This document shows, one piece after another, positions 26,978-37,004 of a stretch of DNA of 50,024 nucleotides (the first letter of the stretch is position 1; each line of letters begins with the position of its first letter). This DNA is from Syntrophus gentianae (GTDB lineage Bacteria; Desulfobacterota; Syntrophia; Syntrophales; Syntrophaceae). A program made the position numbers and the translations under genes. The notes under the pieces are model-generated. The model ran no database searches, was not told the DNA's origin, and worked only from the letters and a program-made list of their open reading frames with translations. The stretch spans positions 1 through 50,024 of the forward strand of contig NZ_FOBS01000024.1 in NCBI RefSeq assembly GCF_900109885.1, written 5' to 3'.

Positions 26978-29554
26978 ATGGAACGACTTCGGGATGCGCA
27001 GCTTTTTCGCGGCATAGATTCGGATTTCCTGGACGAGATGATCGCCGAGGCTTCGCTCCGGCATTTCTCCCAGAACGAGATCATTTCCTTCCCGTTAAAC
27101 GGCGAGCGGGGGATCTACATCCTTCTCGAGGGCAAGGTCCGCTTTGTTTCCCACCGCGAGAATGGCACCGAAATCGAGTTTGACACCTTCCACACCGGAG
27201 AGCTTTTCGGAGCGAGAATCGCCCTGGGGGAGATGAGCCCCTCCTCCCCTAACTTCTATGTTGCCGACGAAGACTCGCAGGCGGCCTTCTTCCCTATAAA
27301 ACTTCTGGAGAGGAGCATGGCCCGCGAACCGCGCCTCAGCCTCAATTTTTCCCGGATTGTCGCCAGAAGGATGATCAAAATAGACCGTCGGCTTTCCCGC
27401 ACGGAAGATAATTACGCCCAGCTTCTGGAGGTGGTCAGCCGGGTCTACAAGGAGACTGATCTTCTGCACCCGAATTTCGAACGGACGAAATTCTACCGTC
27501 GCAGTGAAAAAGAGATCAAGGCCCTCGCCCAATCGGGTGAATCGCTCCTTCTCTGGGGGGAAAGCGGCGTGTTCAAGACGCAGTTCGGCCGCAAGATCTT
27601 TCATCTCTCCGAGCACTTCCGCTCCGTCTATCTGATCGTCAACTTCTACCGTGAGGAGAACCTCTATCTGGGCGGAAGAAAAGAACCGCTGACGCCGATG
27701 CAGGTCCTTTTCGGCTGGGAAGAGGCTGGCAGACGCAAGGCCGGCATGCTGGAACTGGGACGGGGTGGAACGATCTTCCTTCTCGGCGTGGAGCGCCTCG
27801 ATCCGGAGACCCAAATCAGGCTCTGGCGGCACATCCAGGACCAGCAATCCCCCGACAGGGCCGGATTCGAACCGGGAGAACACGGCCCCAGGATTATCTT
27901 CGCTTCGCGCCACAGCCCGAAGGATCTCGAAGGACAATCGAGGCTCATCCCCGAACTGGCCGCGTATTTCGAAAAAAGGTCCTTCCATATCCCCCCGCTT
28001 CGGGAGCGAAAAACGGACATTCCCGACCACGCCCAGTTCTACCTTGAGAAGTACTGCCGCAAGCTCGAAAAAGGGAGCGCCTCGATCAGCGACCGGACGC
28101 TCAAGATGCTGCTGGACCACAACTGGCCCGGAAACGACGCCGAACTTGCCGAAACGATCAAACGCGGCCTTGTTCTGGCGCAGGGCCCTCTTCTCGAGGC
28201 CGAAGACATCTTTCTCGATTTCCGGAAGGTGAAAACGAGAGGCAGGGTGGACATCCTTCGCTTTGACGCCATCTTCAAACTTTTCCGCTCGCCCTGGTTC
28301 CCCTCCGTGCTTCAGGCAGCCGTTATCCCCCTTTTTCTGGCTCTGGTTGCCGCTTTGATCTTCGGGCCTTCGATCCCCGATTCCAACCTGGGAGCGGTTT
28401 TCAGCTGGGCGCTGGGCTGGCCGATGCTCGTGATCGGCTCTTTCTTCTGGGCGCGCTTCTGGTGTACGATCTGTCCGATGGGAAGCCTTGCCGAAGGCCT
28501 CAAGCTTCTGATCAACAAAGAGCCGCAGCGGGCGCTGCCGCAGGTCCTCCGGCGATACTCCGGCTGGATTATCATGGGGGTGGCACTTCTGGTCATGTGG
28601 GCCGAGATGACCTTCCAGATGCGCTATATCCCGGCCAGACTGGGGTGGCTTCTCGTCGGGATGACGTGTTTTTCGTTATTCTTCGCCTGTTTCTTCGAGA
28701 GGCAGGGGTGGTGCGCTTATTTCTGCGGTCTGGGCGGCATCATCGGGCTTTTCTCGCGCCTCTCGCCCATTGAAATGCGGGCGGACAAGAACGTCTGCGC
28801 CGCGCGTTGCGCCGATCATCCGTGTTACACGGGAACAGCCGCACGGAAGGGATGTCCCCTTTTCCTCCTTTCCCCCTCCGTCGACTCGAACTTTTCCTGC
28901 AGACTTTGCGGAACCTGCGTAAAGAACTGTCCACACCGCTCCCTGAACATCAATCTCCGGCTGCCGGGGGGAGAAATATGGGAGACACGCGGCAAGACGG
29001 ACCTGAGCTTCTTCACCTTCGCCATGCTGGGGGCGCTCGCCTGCGAATTGCTCGGCTGGGAGGGGGCCAAATCGGTCAGTGAGACCCATACCGTCGGAAT
29101 GACCCTTCTCTTTGTATTCTATGTCTCCGGCTTCCTTTTGGCCCTGATCCTGCTTTCGTCGCTGGGGAGGCTGGCAGACGGCGATACGCTGAGGGGACAC
29201 CTGGCAAGATACGGCCAGGCTCACCTGCCCATCGTCTTCATGGCCTTTCTTTCCTATCACCTCTACTACCTGCTGACGCTGTGGGCCCCCCTGATGGACC
29301 TCGCCGGGACGCAGCTGGGACTGGATCAGCTACAGCTCCTGCAGTGGCAGGCGCATCCGGACACCATACGGTTCCTGATGGCCCTTATCCTCTGGTGCGG
29401 CTTTTTCTGGACATTGCTGCTCCTGCGGAATGTCGCAAAACAGAAAAAAGGCTTTCTCCGGACCTTTTCGCTTCATAGCCTGGCCGCCTTGGGAATCACC
29501 CTTTTCTTTCTTGCGGCTCTCGACTTTCACTTCTTCCACATTTTCCACCTTTAG
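26978..29554 (+). CDS. cNMP-binding / degenerate sigma54-type AAA+ / membrane NapH-NosR-like Fe-S fusion protein
   Basis: This 858-residue protein joins three modules. Residues 5-130 form a cyclic-nucleotide-binding (CRP-like) domain (YILLEGKVRFV, TGELFGARIALGE). Residues 165-410 match a sigma54-activator AAA+ domain: LLLWGESGVFKT with Lys200 as Walker A, RERKTDIPDHAQFYLEKYC and NWPGNDAELAE. The GAFTGA loop that contacts sigma54 is missing (LFGWEEAGRRKAGM goes straight to the second strand), and the Walker B acids are lost (GGTIFLLGV, normally FLDEI). There is no DNA-binding domain. From about 430 come membrane helices and NapH/NosR/CcoG-type Fe-S motifs: CTICPMG (Cys496, Cys499) and CRLCGTCVKNCP (Cys641, 644, 647, 651). 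A signal-gated membrane electron carrier is plausible; the ATPase activity is doubtful. It adjoins flavodoxin and cydAB. Confidence 0.85.
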   Translation: MERLRDAQLFRGIDSDFLDEMIAEASLRHFSQNEIISFPLNGERGIYILLEGKVRFVSHRENGTEIEFDTFHTGELFGARIALGEMSPSSPNFYVADEDSQAAFFPIKLLERSMAREPRLSLNFSRIVARRMIKIDRRLSRTEDNYAQLLEVVSRVYKETDLLHPNFERTKFYRRSEKEIKALAQSGESLLLWGESGVFKTQFGRKIFHLSEHFRSVYLIVNFYREENLYLGGRKEPLTPMQVLFGWEEAGRRKAGMLELGRGGTIFLLGVERLDPETQIRLWRHIQDQQSPDRAGFEPGEHGPRIIFASRHSPKDLEGQSRLIPELAAYFEKRSFHIPPLRERKTDIPDHAQFYLEKYCRKLEKGSASISDRTLKMLLDHNWPGNDAELAETIKRGLVLAQGPLLEAEDIFLDFRKVKTRGRVDILRFDAIFKLFRSPWFPSVLQAAVIPLFLALVAALIFGPSIPDSNLGAVFSWALGWPMLVIGSFFWARFWCTICPMGSLAEGLKLLINKEPQRALPQVLRRYSGWIIMGVALLVMWAEMTFQMRYIPARLGWLLVGMTCFSLFFACFFERQGWCAYFCGLGGIIGLFSRLSPIEMRADKNVCAARCADHPCYTGTAARKGCPLFLLSPSVDSNFSCRLCGTCVKNCPHRSLNINLRLPGGEIWETRGKTDLSFFTFAMLGALACELLGWEGAKSVSETHTVGMTLLFVFYVSGFLLALILLSSLGRLADGDTLRGHLARYGQAHLPIVFMAFLSYHLYYLLTLWAPLMDLAGTQLGLDQLQLLQWQAHPDTIRFLMALILWCGFFWTLLLLRNVAKQKKGFLRTFSLHSLAALGITLFFLAALDFHFFHIFHL

Positions 29555-29721
29555 CGGAATCGCGGCTTCTGCAGGGGAAGCGGAACGGTCCTCCCCGCAG
29601 ACCGTTAATTCCAGTTGATTTCCTGAGCTTTTCCTGCAATAGTGTGCCCTGGAATTGAACACTGGCATGTTGAGATGTAAAGATCGGCACGTCCCTTTTC
29701 AATGCTCAAGGAGAAGCCTCT

Positions 29722-31080
29722 ATGGATGTTCTGTCGCTCAGCCGGTTGCAGTTCGCCATGACGGCGGGTTTTCATTTCATCTTTGTTCCCCTGACCCTGG
29801 GTCTTTCCCTCCTCGTTGCCTTCATGGAAAGCCGGTATGTTATCTCCGGCAATCCTCTCTACCTGCGCATGACGCGCTTCTGGGGCAGGCTCTTCCTCAT
29901 TAATTTCGCCCTCGGGCTTGTCACCGGCCTGACCCTGGAATTTCAGTTCGGCATGAACTGGGCCGCCTATTCCCGTTTTGTGGGGGATATCTTCGGCTCC
30001 CCCCTGGCCATCGAAGCCACGGCCGCCTTCTTCCTCGAATCCGTCTTCATCGGCCTCTGGATCTTCGGCTGGAATCGTCTCTCTCCCCGGATGCACGCCT
30101 TCGCCATGTGGATGGTCGCCCTGGGAACCAACCTGTCTGCCCTGTGGATCCTCCTGGCCAACGGCTGGATGCAGTTCCCCGTCGGATTCGTCCTCCGCAA
30201 TTCGCGGGCGGAAATGGTCGATTTTATAGCCCTCTTCACCAGCCCTTACGGCTGGCTCAAGTTCCTCCATACAATCACCGCCGGGTATGTCACCGCCGCC
30301 TTTTTCGTTCTGGGAATTTCCGCCTGGCATCTCCTGAAAGGGCGTGAGATTCCCTTCTTCAAGGCCTCTTTCCGCATGGCGGCCATTTTCGGCCTGGCGA
30401 GCTCCCTGGCGGTGGTCGGCATCGGCGATTTTCACGGGGCCGAAGTGGGCCGTGTGCAGCCGGTAAAACTCGCCGCCATGGAAGCCCTCTGGGACACGCA
30501 AAGCTCCGTCCCCTTTTACCTCCTCATCATCCCGGATCAAAAAAATGAACGCAATCGCATCGAGGCCGTCGGCATTCCCTACATGGTCAGCTTTCTCGCC
30601 TATCGGGATATTCACGCGGAAGTCAAGGGGCTGAAGGACTTCCCGAAGGAGGACCGTCCGCCGGTCGGTGAGGTCTTTTTCAGTTTCCGTTTCATGGTTG
30701 CCGTGGGGGGCCTCTTTATCCTCCTGACCGCCGCGGCCCTTTACCTCAGCGTCCGGAACCGCCTGGAATCTTTTCCCCGCTTTCTCTGGCTGATGGTCCT
30801 CTCTATTCCCCTTCCCTATCTGGCCAGTCAGGCCGGATGGATCGTGGCGGAGGTGGGACGGCAGCCCTGGATCGTTTACGGCCTGCTGCGGACAAAAGAC
30901 GCCGTGTCCCCCAACATCGCCGCCGGTCAGGTGATGTTTTCTCTTATCGGCTTCGGACTCCTCTATTCCCTCCTGGGACTCGTATGGCTCTATCTGCTGA
31001 TTCACCATGCCCGCAAGGGACCGGAACCCGAAATTTCCGCGGCAAATCCGACCCTTTCGACAGCAAAACCGGAGGTTTGA
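29722..31080 (+). CDS. cydA: cytochrome bd quinol oxidase subunit I, short form
   Basis: CydA oxidises quinol and reduces oxygen at hemes b558, b595 and d in the inner membrane. The 452-residue product has the N-terminal SRLQFAMTAGFHFIFVPLTLGL with the His ligand region, then HTITAGYVTAAFFVLGISAWHLL and the late GWIVAEVGRQPW signature. It is shorter than the E. coli protein (522), because the Q-loop insert is absent, as in the CIO-type short oxidases. GCTCAAGGAGAAG precedes the ATG. cydB starts 4 bases after the stop. In an anaerobe the likely job is oxygen removal rather than growth by respiration. A 167-base gap upstream separates it from the fusion gene. Confidence 0.95.
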   Translation: MDVLSLSRLQFAMTAGFHFIFVPLTLGLSLLVAFMESRYVISGNPLYLRMTRFWGRLFLINFALGLVTGLTLEFQFGMNWAAYSRFVGDIFGSPLAIEATAAFFLESVFIGLWIFGWNRLSPRMHAFAMWMVALGTNLSALWILLANGWMQFPVGFVLRNSRAEMVDFIALFTSPYGWLKFLHTITAGYVTAAFFVLGISAWHLLKGREIPFFKASFRMAAIFGLASSLAVVGIGDFHGAEVGRVQPVKLAAMEALWDTQSSVPFYLLIIPDQKNERNRIEAVGIPYMVSFLAYRDIHAEVKGLKDFPKEDRPPVGEVFFSFRFMVAVGGLFILLTAAALYLSVRNRLESFPRFLWLMVLSIPLPYLASQAGWIVAEVGRQPWIVYGLLRTKDAVSPNIAAGQVMFSLIGFGLLYSLLGLVWLYLLIHHARKGPEPEISAANPTLSTAKPEV

Positions 31081-31084
31081 CGTC

Positions 31085-32110
31085 ATGGATTATCCGCTTC
31101 TATGGTTTGTTCTGCTGGGAGTTCTCTGGGCCGTCTATTTTGCAACCGATGGTTTTGATCTGGGGGCGGGCATGCTGCTCTTCAGTCTCGGCAAAACAGA
31201 AGAGGAGAAACAGGCCCTCCTGGAAAGTTTCGGCCCGCTCTGGAACGGCAACGAAGTCTGGCTGGTCACGGCAGGCGGGGCTACCTTTGCGGCATTTCCG
31301 GCGGCCTATGCCGCCACGTTCAGCTCCTTTTACGTTCCTCTCCTTCTGATTCTTTTTGCCCTGATTGTCCGGGGCGTCGCTCTTGAATTCCGTGAAAAAC
31401 TCGAATCTCCAGGCTGGCAGGCTATCTGGGATGCAACGATTTTTGTGGGAAGCGCCGTTCCGGCCCTACTCTTCGGTGTTTTTTACGGCAACATCTTCCA
31501 GGGACTCCCCATGGACCACCGGGGGTTCAGCGGACCGCTTACGGAACTGCTCAATCCCTATGCTCTGCTGGTTGGATTGCTGTTCTGCGTGCTTTTCGTG
31601 GTGCACGGCGCTCTGTGGATCGCCTTCAAAACAGAGGGAGATCTTTCCGCACGGGCAGCCGATCTGGCCCGGCGTTTCTGGCTTCCCCTGGCCGCCACAG
31701 TCGTACTGTTCATCATCGGGTCCGGGTTCAAGACCCGTCTCTTCGTCAATTATTTCTCGAACGGGGCCCTGCTGGTTTTTCCAATCCTGGCCTTCCTGGC
31801 CCTTTTCGCATTGAGTTTTTACCTTCAGAAATCCTCCTATTTCAAGGCCTTTCTTGCCTCCGGACTGCATATCCTTCTCTTGATCGCCACCGGGTTTGCC
31901 GGTCTCTATCCCAATCTGCTCCCCTCGCGCATCGATCCGGCCTTCAGTGTCACGATTTTCAATGCCGCTTCGGGTCTTTACACCCTGAAGCTCATGACCG
32001 GCGTGGCCGCCATTTTTGTTCCCCTTGTCATCCTATACCAATCCTGGGTTTACCGGGTTTTCCGCGGGAAAATCTCGACCATCAGGACAGAGAAAGACCT
32101 GTATCTTTAG
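31085..32110 (+). CDS. cydB: cytochrome bd quinol oxidase subunit II
   Basis: CydB is the partner subunit of CydA. The 341-residue membrane protein begins MDYPLLWFVLLGVLWAVYFATDGFDLGAGML, the classic family N-terminus, and has ERK-free loops with GPLWNGNEVWLVTAGGATFAAFP (about residues 50-72). The frame is open upstream to 31007 inside cydA; the ATG at 31085 four bases after the cydA stop is the proper start. No CydX-like small frame is evident after it. A 103-base gap leads to mscL. Confidence 0.95.
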   Translation: MDYPLLWFVLLGVLWAVYFATDGFDLGAGMLLFSLGKTEEEKQALLESFGPLWNGNEVWLVTAGGATFAAFPAAYAATFSSFYVPLLLILFALIVRGVALEFREKLESPGWQAIWDATIFVGSAVPALLFGVFYGNIFQGLPMDHRGFSGPLTELLNPYALLVGLLFCVLFVVHGALWIAFKTEGDLSARAADLARRFWLPLAATVVLFIIGSGFKTRLFVNYFSNGALLVFPILAFLALFALSFYLQKSSYFKAFLASGLHILLLIATGFAGLYPNLLPSRIDPAFSVTIFNAASGLYTLKLMTGVAAIFVPLVILYQSWVYRVFRGKISTIRTEKDLYL

Positions 32111-32213
32111 CTCCAGACCTTCGAGGTTTTAACGATAGAATTGTTTTTATTCAGGATATTATTAGACAGACACGATTTACTAAAAGATTCAAAACTTACG
32201 GGAGGGATGAGCA

Positions 32214-32675
32214 ATGTTTAAAGAATTCAAGGAGTTTGCATTAAAGGGCAACGTCGTGGACATGGCGGTGGGTATTATTCTGGGAGTCGCTTTCGGCGCC
32301 ATCATAAAATCCCTGGTTGATGACCTGCTCATGCCCCCACTGGGCCTGATTCTTGGATCGGCAGACTTTACCAACCTGTTTCTCATCGTAAAAGAAGGCG
32401 CAACGCCGGGCCCCTTTGCAACCCTGGCGGATGCTCATAAAGCCGGGGCCGTCACCATCAATTATGGCCTTTTCATCAATACGATCGTAAATTTTCTCAT
32501 CGTGGCCTTTGCCCTCTTTCTAGTCATCCGAAACATGAACGAAATCCGGAGAAGGACGGAGAAACCAGCGGCGGAGGCAGCACCCACGACCAAAGAGTGC
32601 CCCTACTGCCTCTCTTCCATCGCCATCAAGGCTACCCGCTGCCCGAACTGCACGTCAGAACTAAAAAGTTCCTAG
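32214..32675 (+). CDS. mscL: large-conductance mechanosensitive channel with C-terminal zinc ribbon
   Basis: MscL opens under membrane tension to release osmolytes. The first 120 residues are a normal MscL: FKEFKEFALKGNVVDMAVGIILG with TM1, PPLGLILG, then TM2 (NTIVNFLIVAFALFLVIRNMN) and a charged cytoplasmic helix. The tail adds a zinc-knuckle with Cys129, Cys132, Cys143 and Cys146 (CPYCLSSI, CPNCTSEL). The total of 153 residues is slightly longer than E. coli MscL (136). The tail would hang below the cytoplasmic helical bundle; its role is unknown. The gene is convergent with the diguanylate cyclase gene, which ends 14 bases away. Confidence 0.95.
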   Translation: MFKEFKEFALKGNVVDMAVGIILGVAFGAIIKSLVDDLLMPPLGLILGSADFTNLFLIVKEGATPGPFATLADAHKAGAVTINYGLFINTIVNFLIVAFALFLVIRNMNEIRRRTEKPAAEAAPTTKECPYCLSSIAIKATRCPNCTSELKSS

Positions 32676-32688
32676 ATATGCCTTGAAA

Positions 32689-33687
32689 TCACGCCCCTGC
32701 GACTTCTACAATGCATGCCTGCCTGGACCCGGCAAGCGTGCATTGCAAGTCCGGCCTGCTCTCGCCGATGTCACGGCTCAGGCATTCATCGGCATAAACC
32801 ACACGATTCCGTCCCTCGGCTTTTGCCCGGTAAAGGGCCGCATCCGCCGCAGCGAGAAGGCTGTCAACGGTGCTATCCTTTTTTACCGCTGCCACGCCGA
32901 TGCTGACCGTTACGGAAACAGGCACTGATTCTCCTGCGATCTCCATGGCGGCGACCTGCTCACAGAGCCGTTCATAGAGTTTCCCTCCGGTCGAATTCCC
33001 TGGTACAGTGGAAATCAAAAGGAATTCTTCGCCGCCATACCTGCCTAGACAGTCGTACTTGCGTATCTTTCCTTCAATGCAGCGGGCAAAGGAAACGAGC
33101 ACCTGGTCTCCCATCTGATGGCCATGGGTGTCGTTGATTTTCTTGAAGAGATCAAGGTCAAACATTCCGATGCTCAACCCTCCCTTTTCCCTCTTTGCCC
33201 TTTCGAGCTCATCCGCGAGCCTTTCAAGAATGGCCCGGCGGTTTAAAACGCCCGTCAATGGGTCGTGCATCGCCAATTGCGTCAGGGCCGCGTGGGCCTC
33301 CACAAGACTGGCCTGCAACTCGAGCATGCGTTTCCCCACCCGGATGCGCGCCTGCAATTCTTCAGGATCGTACGGTTTGACCATATAGTCGTTGGCGCCG
33401 GCATCCAATCCAAGGACGATATCACCCTTATTATCCCGGCCGGTCAGTAAGATGACATAGGGGGGATTTGATACGTTCTGCTCTTTGAGACGACGACAGA
33501 TTTCCGGACCTTCCATTTTCGGCATGTTCCAGTCAAGGAGAAGAAGTCTGGGCGCATCCGGTTGCTGCAAAACATCCCAGGCAGCCTGTCCATCTTCCGT
33601 GACGACCGGGTCATAACCCCATTTTTTCATGATGGCCGCCAGTATTCGACGTGAGGTGGAATCATCTTCAGCAATCAGTACCTTCAT
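32689..33687 (-). CDS. response regulator with diguanylate cyclase output (REC-GGDEF)
   Basis: The 332-residue protein has a receiver domain (residues 1-120; acidic pocket AEDD, phospho-acceptor Asp52 in LLDWNMP, Lys in VKPYDPEEL) and a GGDEF domain (about 165-300). The active-site loop is GGEEF (residues 218-222), and five residues before it is RKYD, the RxxD inhibitory site, so the enzyme should make c-di-GMP and be feedback-inhibited. The ATG overlaps the end of the hybrid kinase gene by 4 bases, making it the natural phosphorelay target. The C-terminal 30 residues after the GGDEF domain are low in structure, and an imperfect 10-base inverted repeat (32709-32718 / 32736-32745) lies in that coding end. 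Confidence 0.93.
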   Translation of the reverse strand: MKVLIAEDDSTSRRILAAIMKKWGYDPVVTEDGQAAWDVLQQPDAPRLLLLDWNMPKMEGPEICRRLKEQNVSNPPYVILLTGRDNKGDIVLGLDAGANDYMVKPYDPEELQARIRVGKRMLELQASLVEAHAALTQLAMHDPLTGVLNRRAILERLADELERAKREKGGLSIGMFDLDLFKKINDTHGHQMGDQVLVSFARCIEGKIRKYDCLGRYGGEEFLLISTVPGNSTGGKLYERLCEQVAAMEIAGESVPVSVTVSIGVAAVKKDSTVDSLLAAADAALYRAKAEGRNRVVYADECLSRDIGESRPDLQCTLAGSRQACIVEVAGA

Positions 33688-36600
33688 AAGAGCTTTTCCT
33701 CCATGTGGTTTTTCAAACTGTCGAACTGTCGTTCCATCTCGGACATAAGAGGGGGCAGTTCATCCCACCGGTCATCCCGGACGGCTTTTTCCATCGCCAA
33801 GGCTGCGGCACTGAGTGCCATGGCCCCCACATTGGCCGCCGCTCCCTTCATGGTATGGGACATCCTCTCAACCAAAGGGCCGTCATTCCGGTCGATGGAT
33901 TGTCTCAACATCAGGATCTGTTCCGGCATTTCTTCCAGATAGCCTTTACAGATTTCCTTGACCAGATCCTCGTCTCCCAGCAAACGGTCCTGAAGGGTTT
34001 TAAGATCGAAAACGACGGGACCTTTCCTCGATTCCTCTTCCACCGAAGGGACAGGAACCGCCGGCTGAGATTCCGGGGCATGAGACAACCACTTATCCAG
34101 CACCTCGGCCAGCGCTTTGGGCGTTATGGGTTTGGGAATATAATCACTCATACCCATCCCGATGCAGCGTTCACGGTCTCCCTTCATGGCATGGGCGGTC
34201 ATGGCGACAATCGGAATTTCCGGATTGAGGACCTTGCTCCGGCCTTCGCGAATCGTTCGTGTTGCGGCAAAACCGTCCATAACCGGCATCTGAACATCCA
34301 TGAAGACGATATCATAGGGGGTTTTTTTCATGGCTTCGATGGCTTCCCGTCCATCGCCCGCAATATCGGCACAGAAACCCAGTTTTTCCAAAATGTGCAT
34401 GGCCACCTTCTGATTGGTCAGATTGTCTTCCACCAGGAGGATGCGCGCCTTTCTCCGTTGCGCCTCGTTGAGCGTATGCCGGGTTACCAGTTCAACCTCC
34501 CCCGTCATGACCGGCTGGGAACTTCTGCCCAGAACGGTTGTCAGGCAGTCGAACAGCTGGGATTGTTTGACCGGCTTGGTGAGATAGGCGGAAAATCCGA
34601 CGGCCTGCAGTCGTCGAGCGTCACCCCGCTTGCCCATGGAGGTCATCATGATCAGGAGTGTGTCACTCAACAGCGGATCCGCCTTGATCGCCTTCCCCAG
34701 TGCTTCCCCATCCATGCCGGGCATCTGCATGTCTGTCACGACAATCCGGTAGGGATCGCCTTTCTTGCTGGCTTCACGAAGCATGGAAAGCGCATCCGGG
34801 GCATTGTTGACCTCGGTATGCCGTATTCCCCACGAGGCCAGCTGTTCGGAGAGAATGATCCGGTTCGTGGCATTGTCGTCTACAGCGAGAATTCGCACCC
34901 CGCGGACATCGGCCCGAACCGGTGACACTTCGCTGTCCTTGTGCGGCGTCTGCCTGGTGAAGACGGCGGTGAACCAGAAGGTTGTCCCCTGCCCTTCAAC
35001 GCTCTCCACACCAATTTCACCCCCCATCAATTCCGCCAGCCGCTTCGAAATGACCAGACCGAGACCTGTTCCTCCGTACCGGCGCGTCGTCGAGGCGTCG
35101 ACCTGCTGAAAGGCGTTGAACAGAAGGCCGATTTTTTCTTTGGGAATGCCGATGCCCGTATCTCTCACCTCGAAGCGCACCTTGATCTGGTCGCCGACCT
35201 CCTCCACCGGGGCCACATCAAAAGCCACTTCCCCTTTTGCGGTGAACTTGATGGCGTTACTTCCCAGGTTGATCAGGATCTGACGCAGACGTCCGGGATC
35301 ACCCCGCAGGTAAGTGTGCAGAGAGGGTTCGAGACGGCAGGTAAACTCAACATGTTTTTCATGGGCGCGCGTGGCGAGGAGTGCCGCAGAATCTTCCACG
35401 GTATTCCGGATGTCGAAGTCCAGTTCCTCCAGTTCGATTTTCCCTGCTTCAATTTTTGAAAAATCAAGGATGTCGTTAATGATGCCGAGCAACGCCTCTC
35501 CGCTGGACTGGATGGTCTGGCAATAAAGGCGCTGTTCATCTGAGAGATCCGTATCGATGAGCAAGCCGGTCATCCCGATGACGCCATTCATGGGGGTGCG
35601 GATTTCATGGCTCATGTTGGCCAGAAACTGGCTCTTGGCGATATTTGCAGTCTGGGATTCAAAAGCCATCTCGTTTGCCCAGCTGATCGCTTTTTCAAGC
35701 TCATTGTTTACCTGCGCCAATTCCTCCATGGTACTGCGCAGGGTTTCCTCAGCCATTTTATGATCGGTTACATCCCGCAGAATACCCACGGCATGCCATT
35801 GGTCCTTGATCCAGACGGAAGAAAGCGACAGCGCCACGGCAATCTCCTGGCCGCTTTTTCTACAAGCCAGCAATTCCATGGTTTTCCCTACGAAAGGCCC
35901 GCAACCTGTATGCTTAAATTCCCGAAAGGCGGACCAATGTGCTTCATGATAGCGCTTCGGGGCAATGCAGTCATGAAGGTCCCGACCGATCGCCTCCGCC
36001 CGGGAATACCCGAAGATACGCTCTGCCGCAGGATTCCAATAGGATATTTTCCCTTCATGGTCCATCATCGTGATGGCATCCTGCGCAGAATCCGTGATGG
36101 CCTTCATCTTGGCTTCACTTTCCAGGAGGGCATCTTCGGTCTGCTTCCGGGCAACGATACGCCACAACCCATCCATCAGGAGCTTCAACTGACGGAGATC
36201 GCCTATGCCGTAATCCGCAGCCTTGTTGCCGACTCCGGCCACAGCGACGATGCGATCGCCACTGAAGATCGGCAGGTTCATATGCCGGACGATAGGGACA
36301 TGTCCCTCCGGCGTCCCCTTCTTGTACAGACTGGGCGCGGCGTAATCATTGGTGATGACGGCTTTCCTGCGCCGGACGGCTTCACCCCAGAGACCCGTTT
36401 TTTCTACCGAATAGACCAGGGGTTTGTCCGCCATCCTGCAGGCGGCATGGGCCGAGTGGGACCAGTATTTCATGGTCAGTTCCGTCTCTTCATGATTGAG
36501 AACTGCAAAATAGCCGAGTTTGCTGTGTGTAAGACGGATGCTCTGTTCAACGGCAAAAGGGATGATGTTCGAAATCGGTTGATCGGACATTGAGTTCAGG

Positions 36601-37004
36601 GTCAGCAGCGATTCCATCCTCTCCGCATCATGGATCAGCATCTCCGCGGCTTGCCCCTGCTCCGTCCTATCGTCAACGGTCTCAATAACGGCCGTTATTT
36701 TGCCATCCGAGGTGGAGATGAGCGGTGTTGAGACGATAGACAGAGACCTGACTCCGTCAGGCGCCCAAACTTCCATCTTCGCTTCATGAGATTGCCCATC
36801 CTCCAGGGTTTTGACGACGGGGCAGTTCCGGCAGGCCTCCTCCCGTTGATGGAAGCGAAAGGCCAGGTAGCAAAGCGGTTGCGTCTCGATATCGAGTGCA
36901 GGATACCATTCCCGCAACCGGTTGTTGATTGCCAGCACTTTCAGATCCGGGCTGATCATTGCTACACCAAGAGTATGGTTTTCCCTGCCTTCGGAAGATA
37001 GCAT
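33684..37004 (-). CDS. hybrid sensor histidine kinase (PAS-GAF-PAS-HisKA-HATPase-REC-REC-HPt)
   Basis: This 1106-residue phosphorelay protein has no clear membrane helix, so it is likely cytoplasmic. The order is: a PAS-like domain with cysteines 45, 58 and 61 (CRNCPV); a GAF-like domain (about 150-310); PAS (about 330-445, [23 protein letters not shown]); HisKA with His466 in [12 protein letters not shown]; HATPase with [12 protein letters not shown]; receiver 1 with Asp758 ([11 protein letters not shown]); receiver 2 with Asp903 ([11 protein letters not shown]); and a C-terminal HPt with His1050 in [12 protein letters not shown]. All phospho-sites are intact. AAGGAGAA precedes the ATG. The diguanylate cyclase response regulator overlaps its stop codon. 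The signal is unknown; the cysteine cluster could bind metal or sense redox state. Confidence 0.95.
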   Translation of the reverse strand: MLSSEGRENHTLGVAMISPDLKVLAINNRLREWYPALDIETQPLCYLAFRFHQREEACRNCPVVKTLEDGQSHEAKMEVWAPDGVRSLSIVSTPLISTSDGKITAVIETVDDRTEQGQAAEMLIHDAERMESLLTLNSMSDQPISNIIPFAVEQSIRLTHSKLGYFAVLNHEETELTMKYWSHSAHAACRMADKPLVYSVEKTGLWGEAVRRRKAVITNDYAAPSLYKKGTPEGHVPIVRHMNLPIFSGDRIVAVAGVGNKAADYGIGDLRQLKLLMDGLWRIVARKQTEDALLESEAKMKAITDSAQDAITMMDHEGKISYWNPAAERIFGYSRAEAIGRDLHDCIAPKRYHEAHWSAFREFKHTGCGPFVGKTMELLACRKSGQEIAVALSLSSVWIKDQWHAVGILRDVTDHKMAEETLRSTMEELAQVNNELEKAISWANEMAFESQTANIAKSQFLANMSHEIRTPMNGVIGMTGLLIDTDLSDEQRLYCQTIQSSGEALLGIINDILDFSKIEAGKIELEELDFDIRNTVEDSAALLATRAHEKHVEFTCRLEPSLHTYLRGDPGRLRQILINLGSNAIKFTAKGEVAFDVAPVEEVGDQIKVRFEVRDTGIGIPKEKIGLLFNAFQQVDASTTRRYGGTGLGLVISKRLAELMGGEIGVESVEGQGTTFWFTAVFTRQTPHKDSEVSPVRADVRGVRILAVDDNATNRIILSEQLASWGIRHTEVNNAPDALSMLREASKKGDPYRIVVTDMQMPGMDGEALGKAIKADPLLSDTLLIMMTSMGKRGDARRLQAVGFSAYLTKPVKQSQLFDCLTTVLGRSSQPVMTGEVELVTRHTLNEAQRRKARILLVEDNLTNQKVAMHILEKLGFCADIAGDGREAIEAMKKTPYDIVFMDVQMPVMDGFAATRTIREGRSKVLNPEIPIVAMTAHAMKGDRERCIGMGMSDYIPKPITPKALAEVLDKWLSHAPESQPAVPVPSVEEESRKGPVVFDLKTLQDRLLGDEDLVKEICKGYLEEMPEQILMLRQSIDRNDGPLVERMSHTMKGAAANVGAMALSAAALAMEKAVRDDRWDELPPLMSEMERQFDSLKNHMEEKLL

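Noticed and set aside
32709-32745. Inverted repeat CAATGCATGC / GCGTGCATTG as terminator for mscL and the cyclase gene
   Set aside because: It has one mismatch, lies within the coding end of the cyclase gene and has no T run on either strand.
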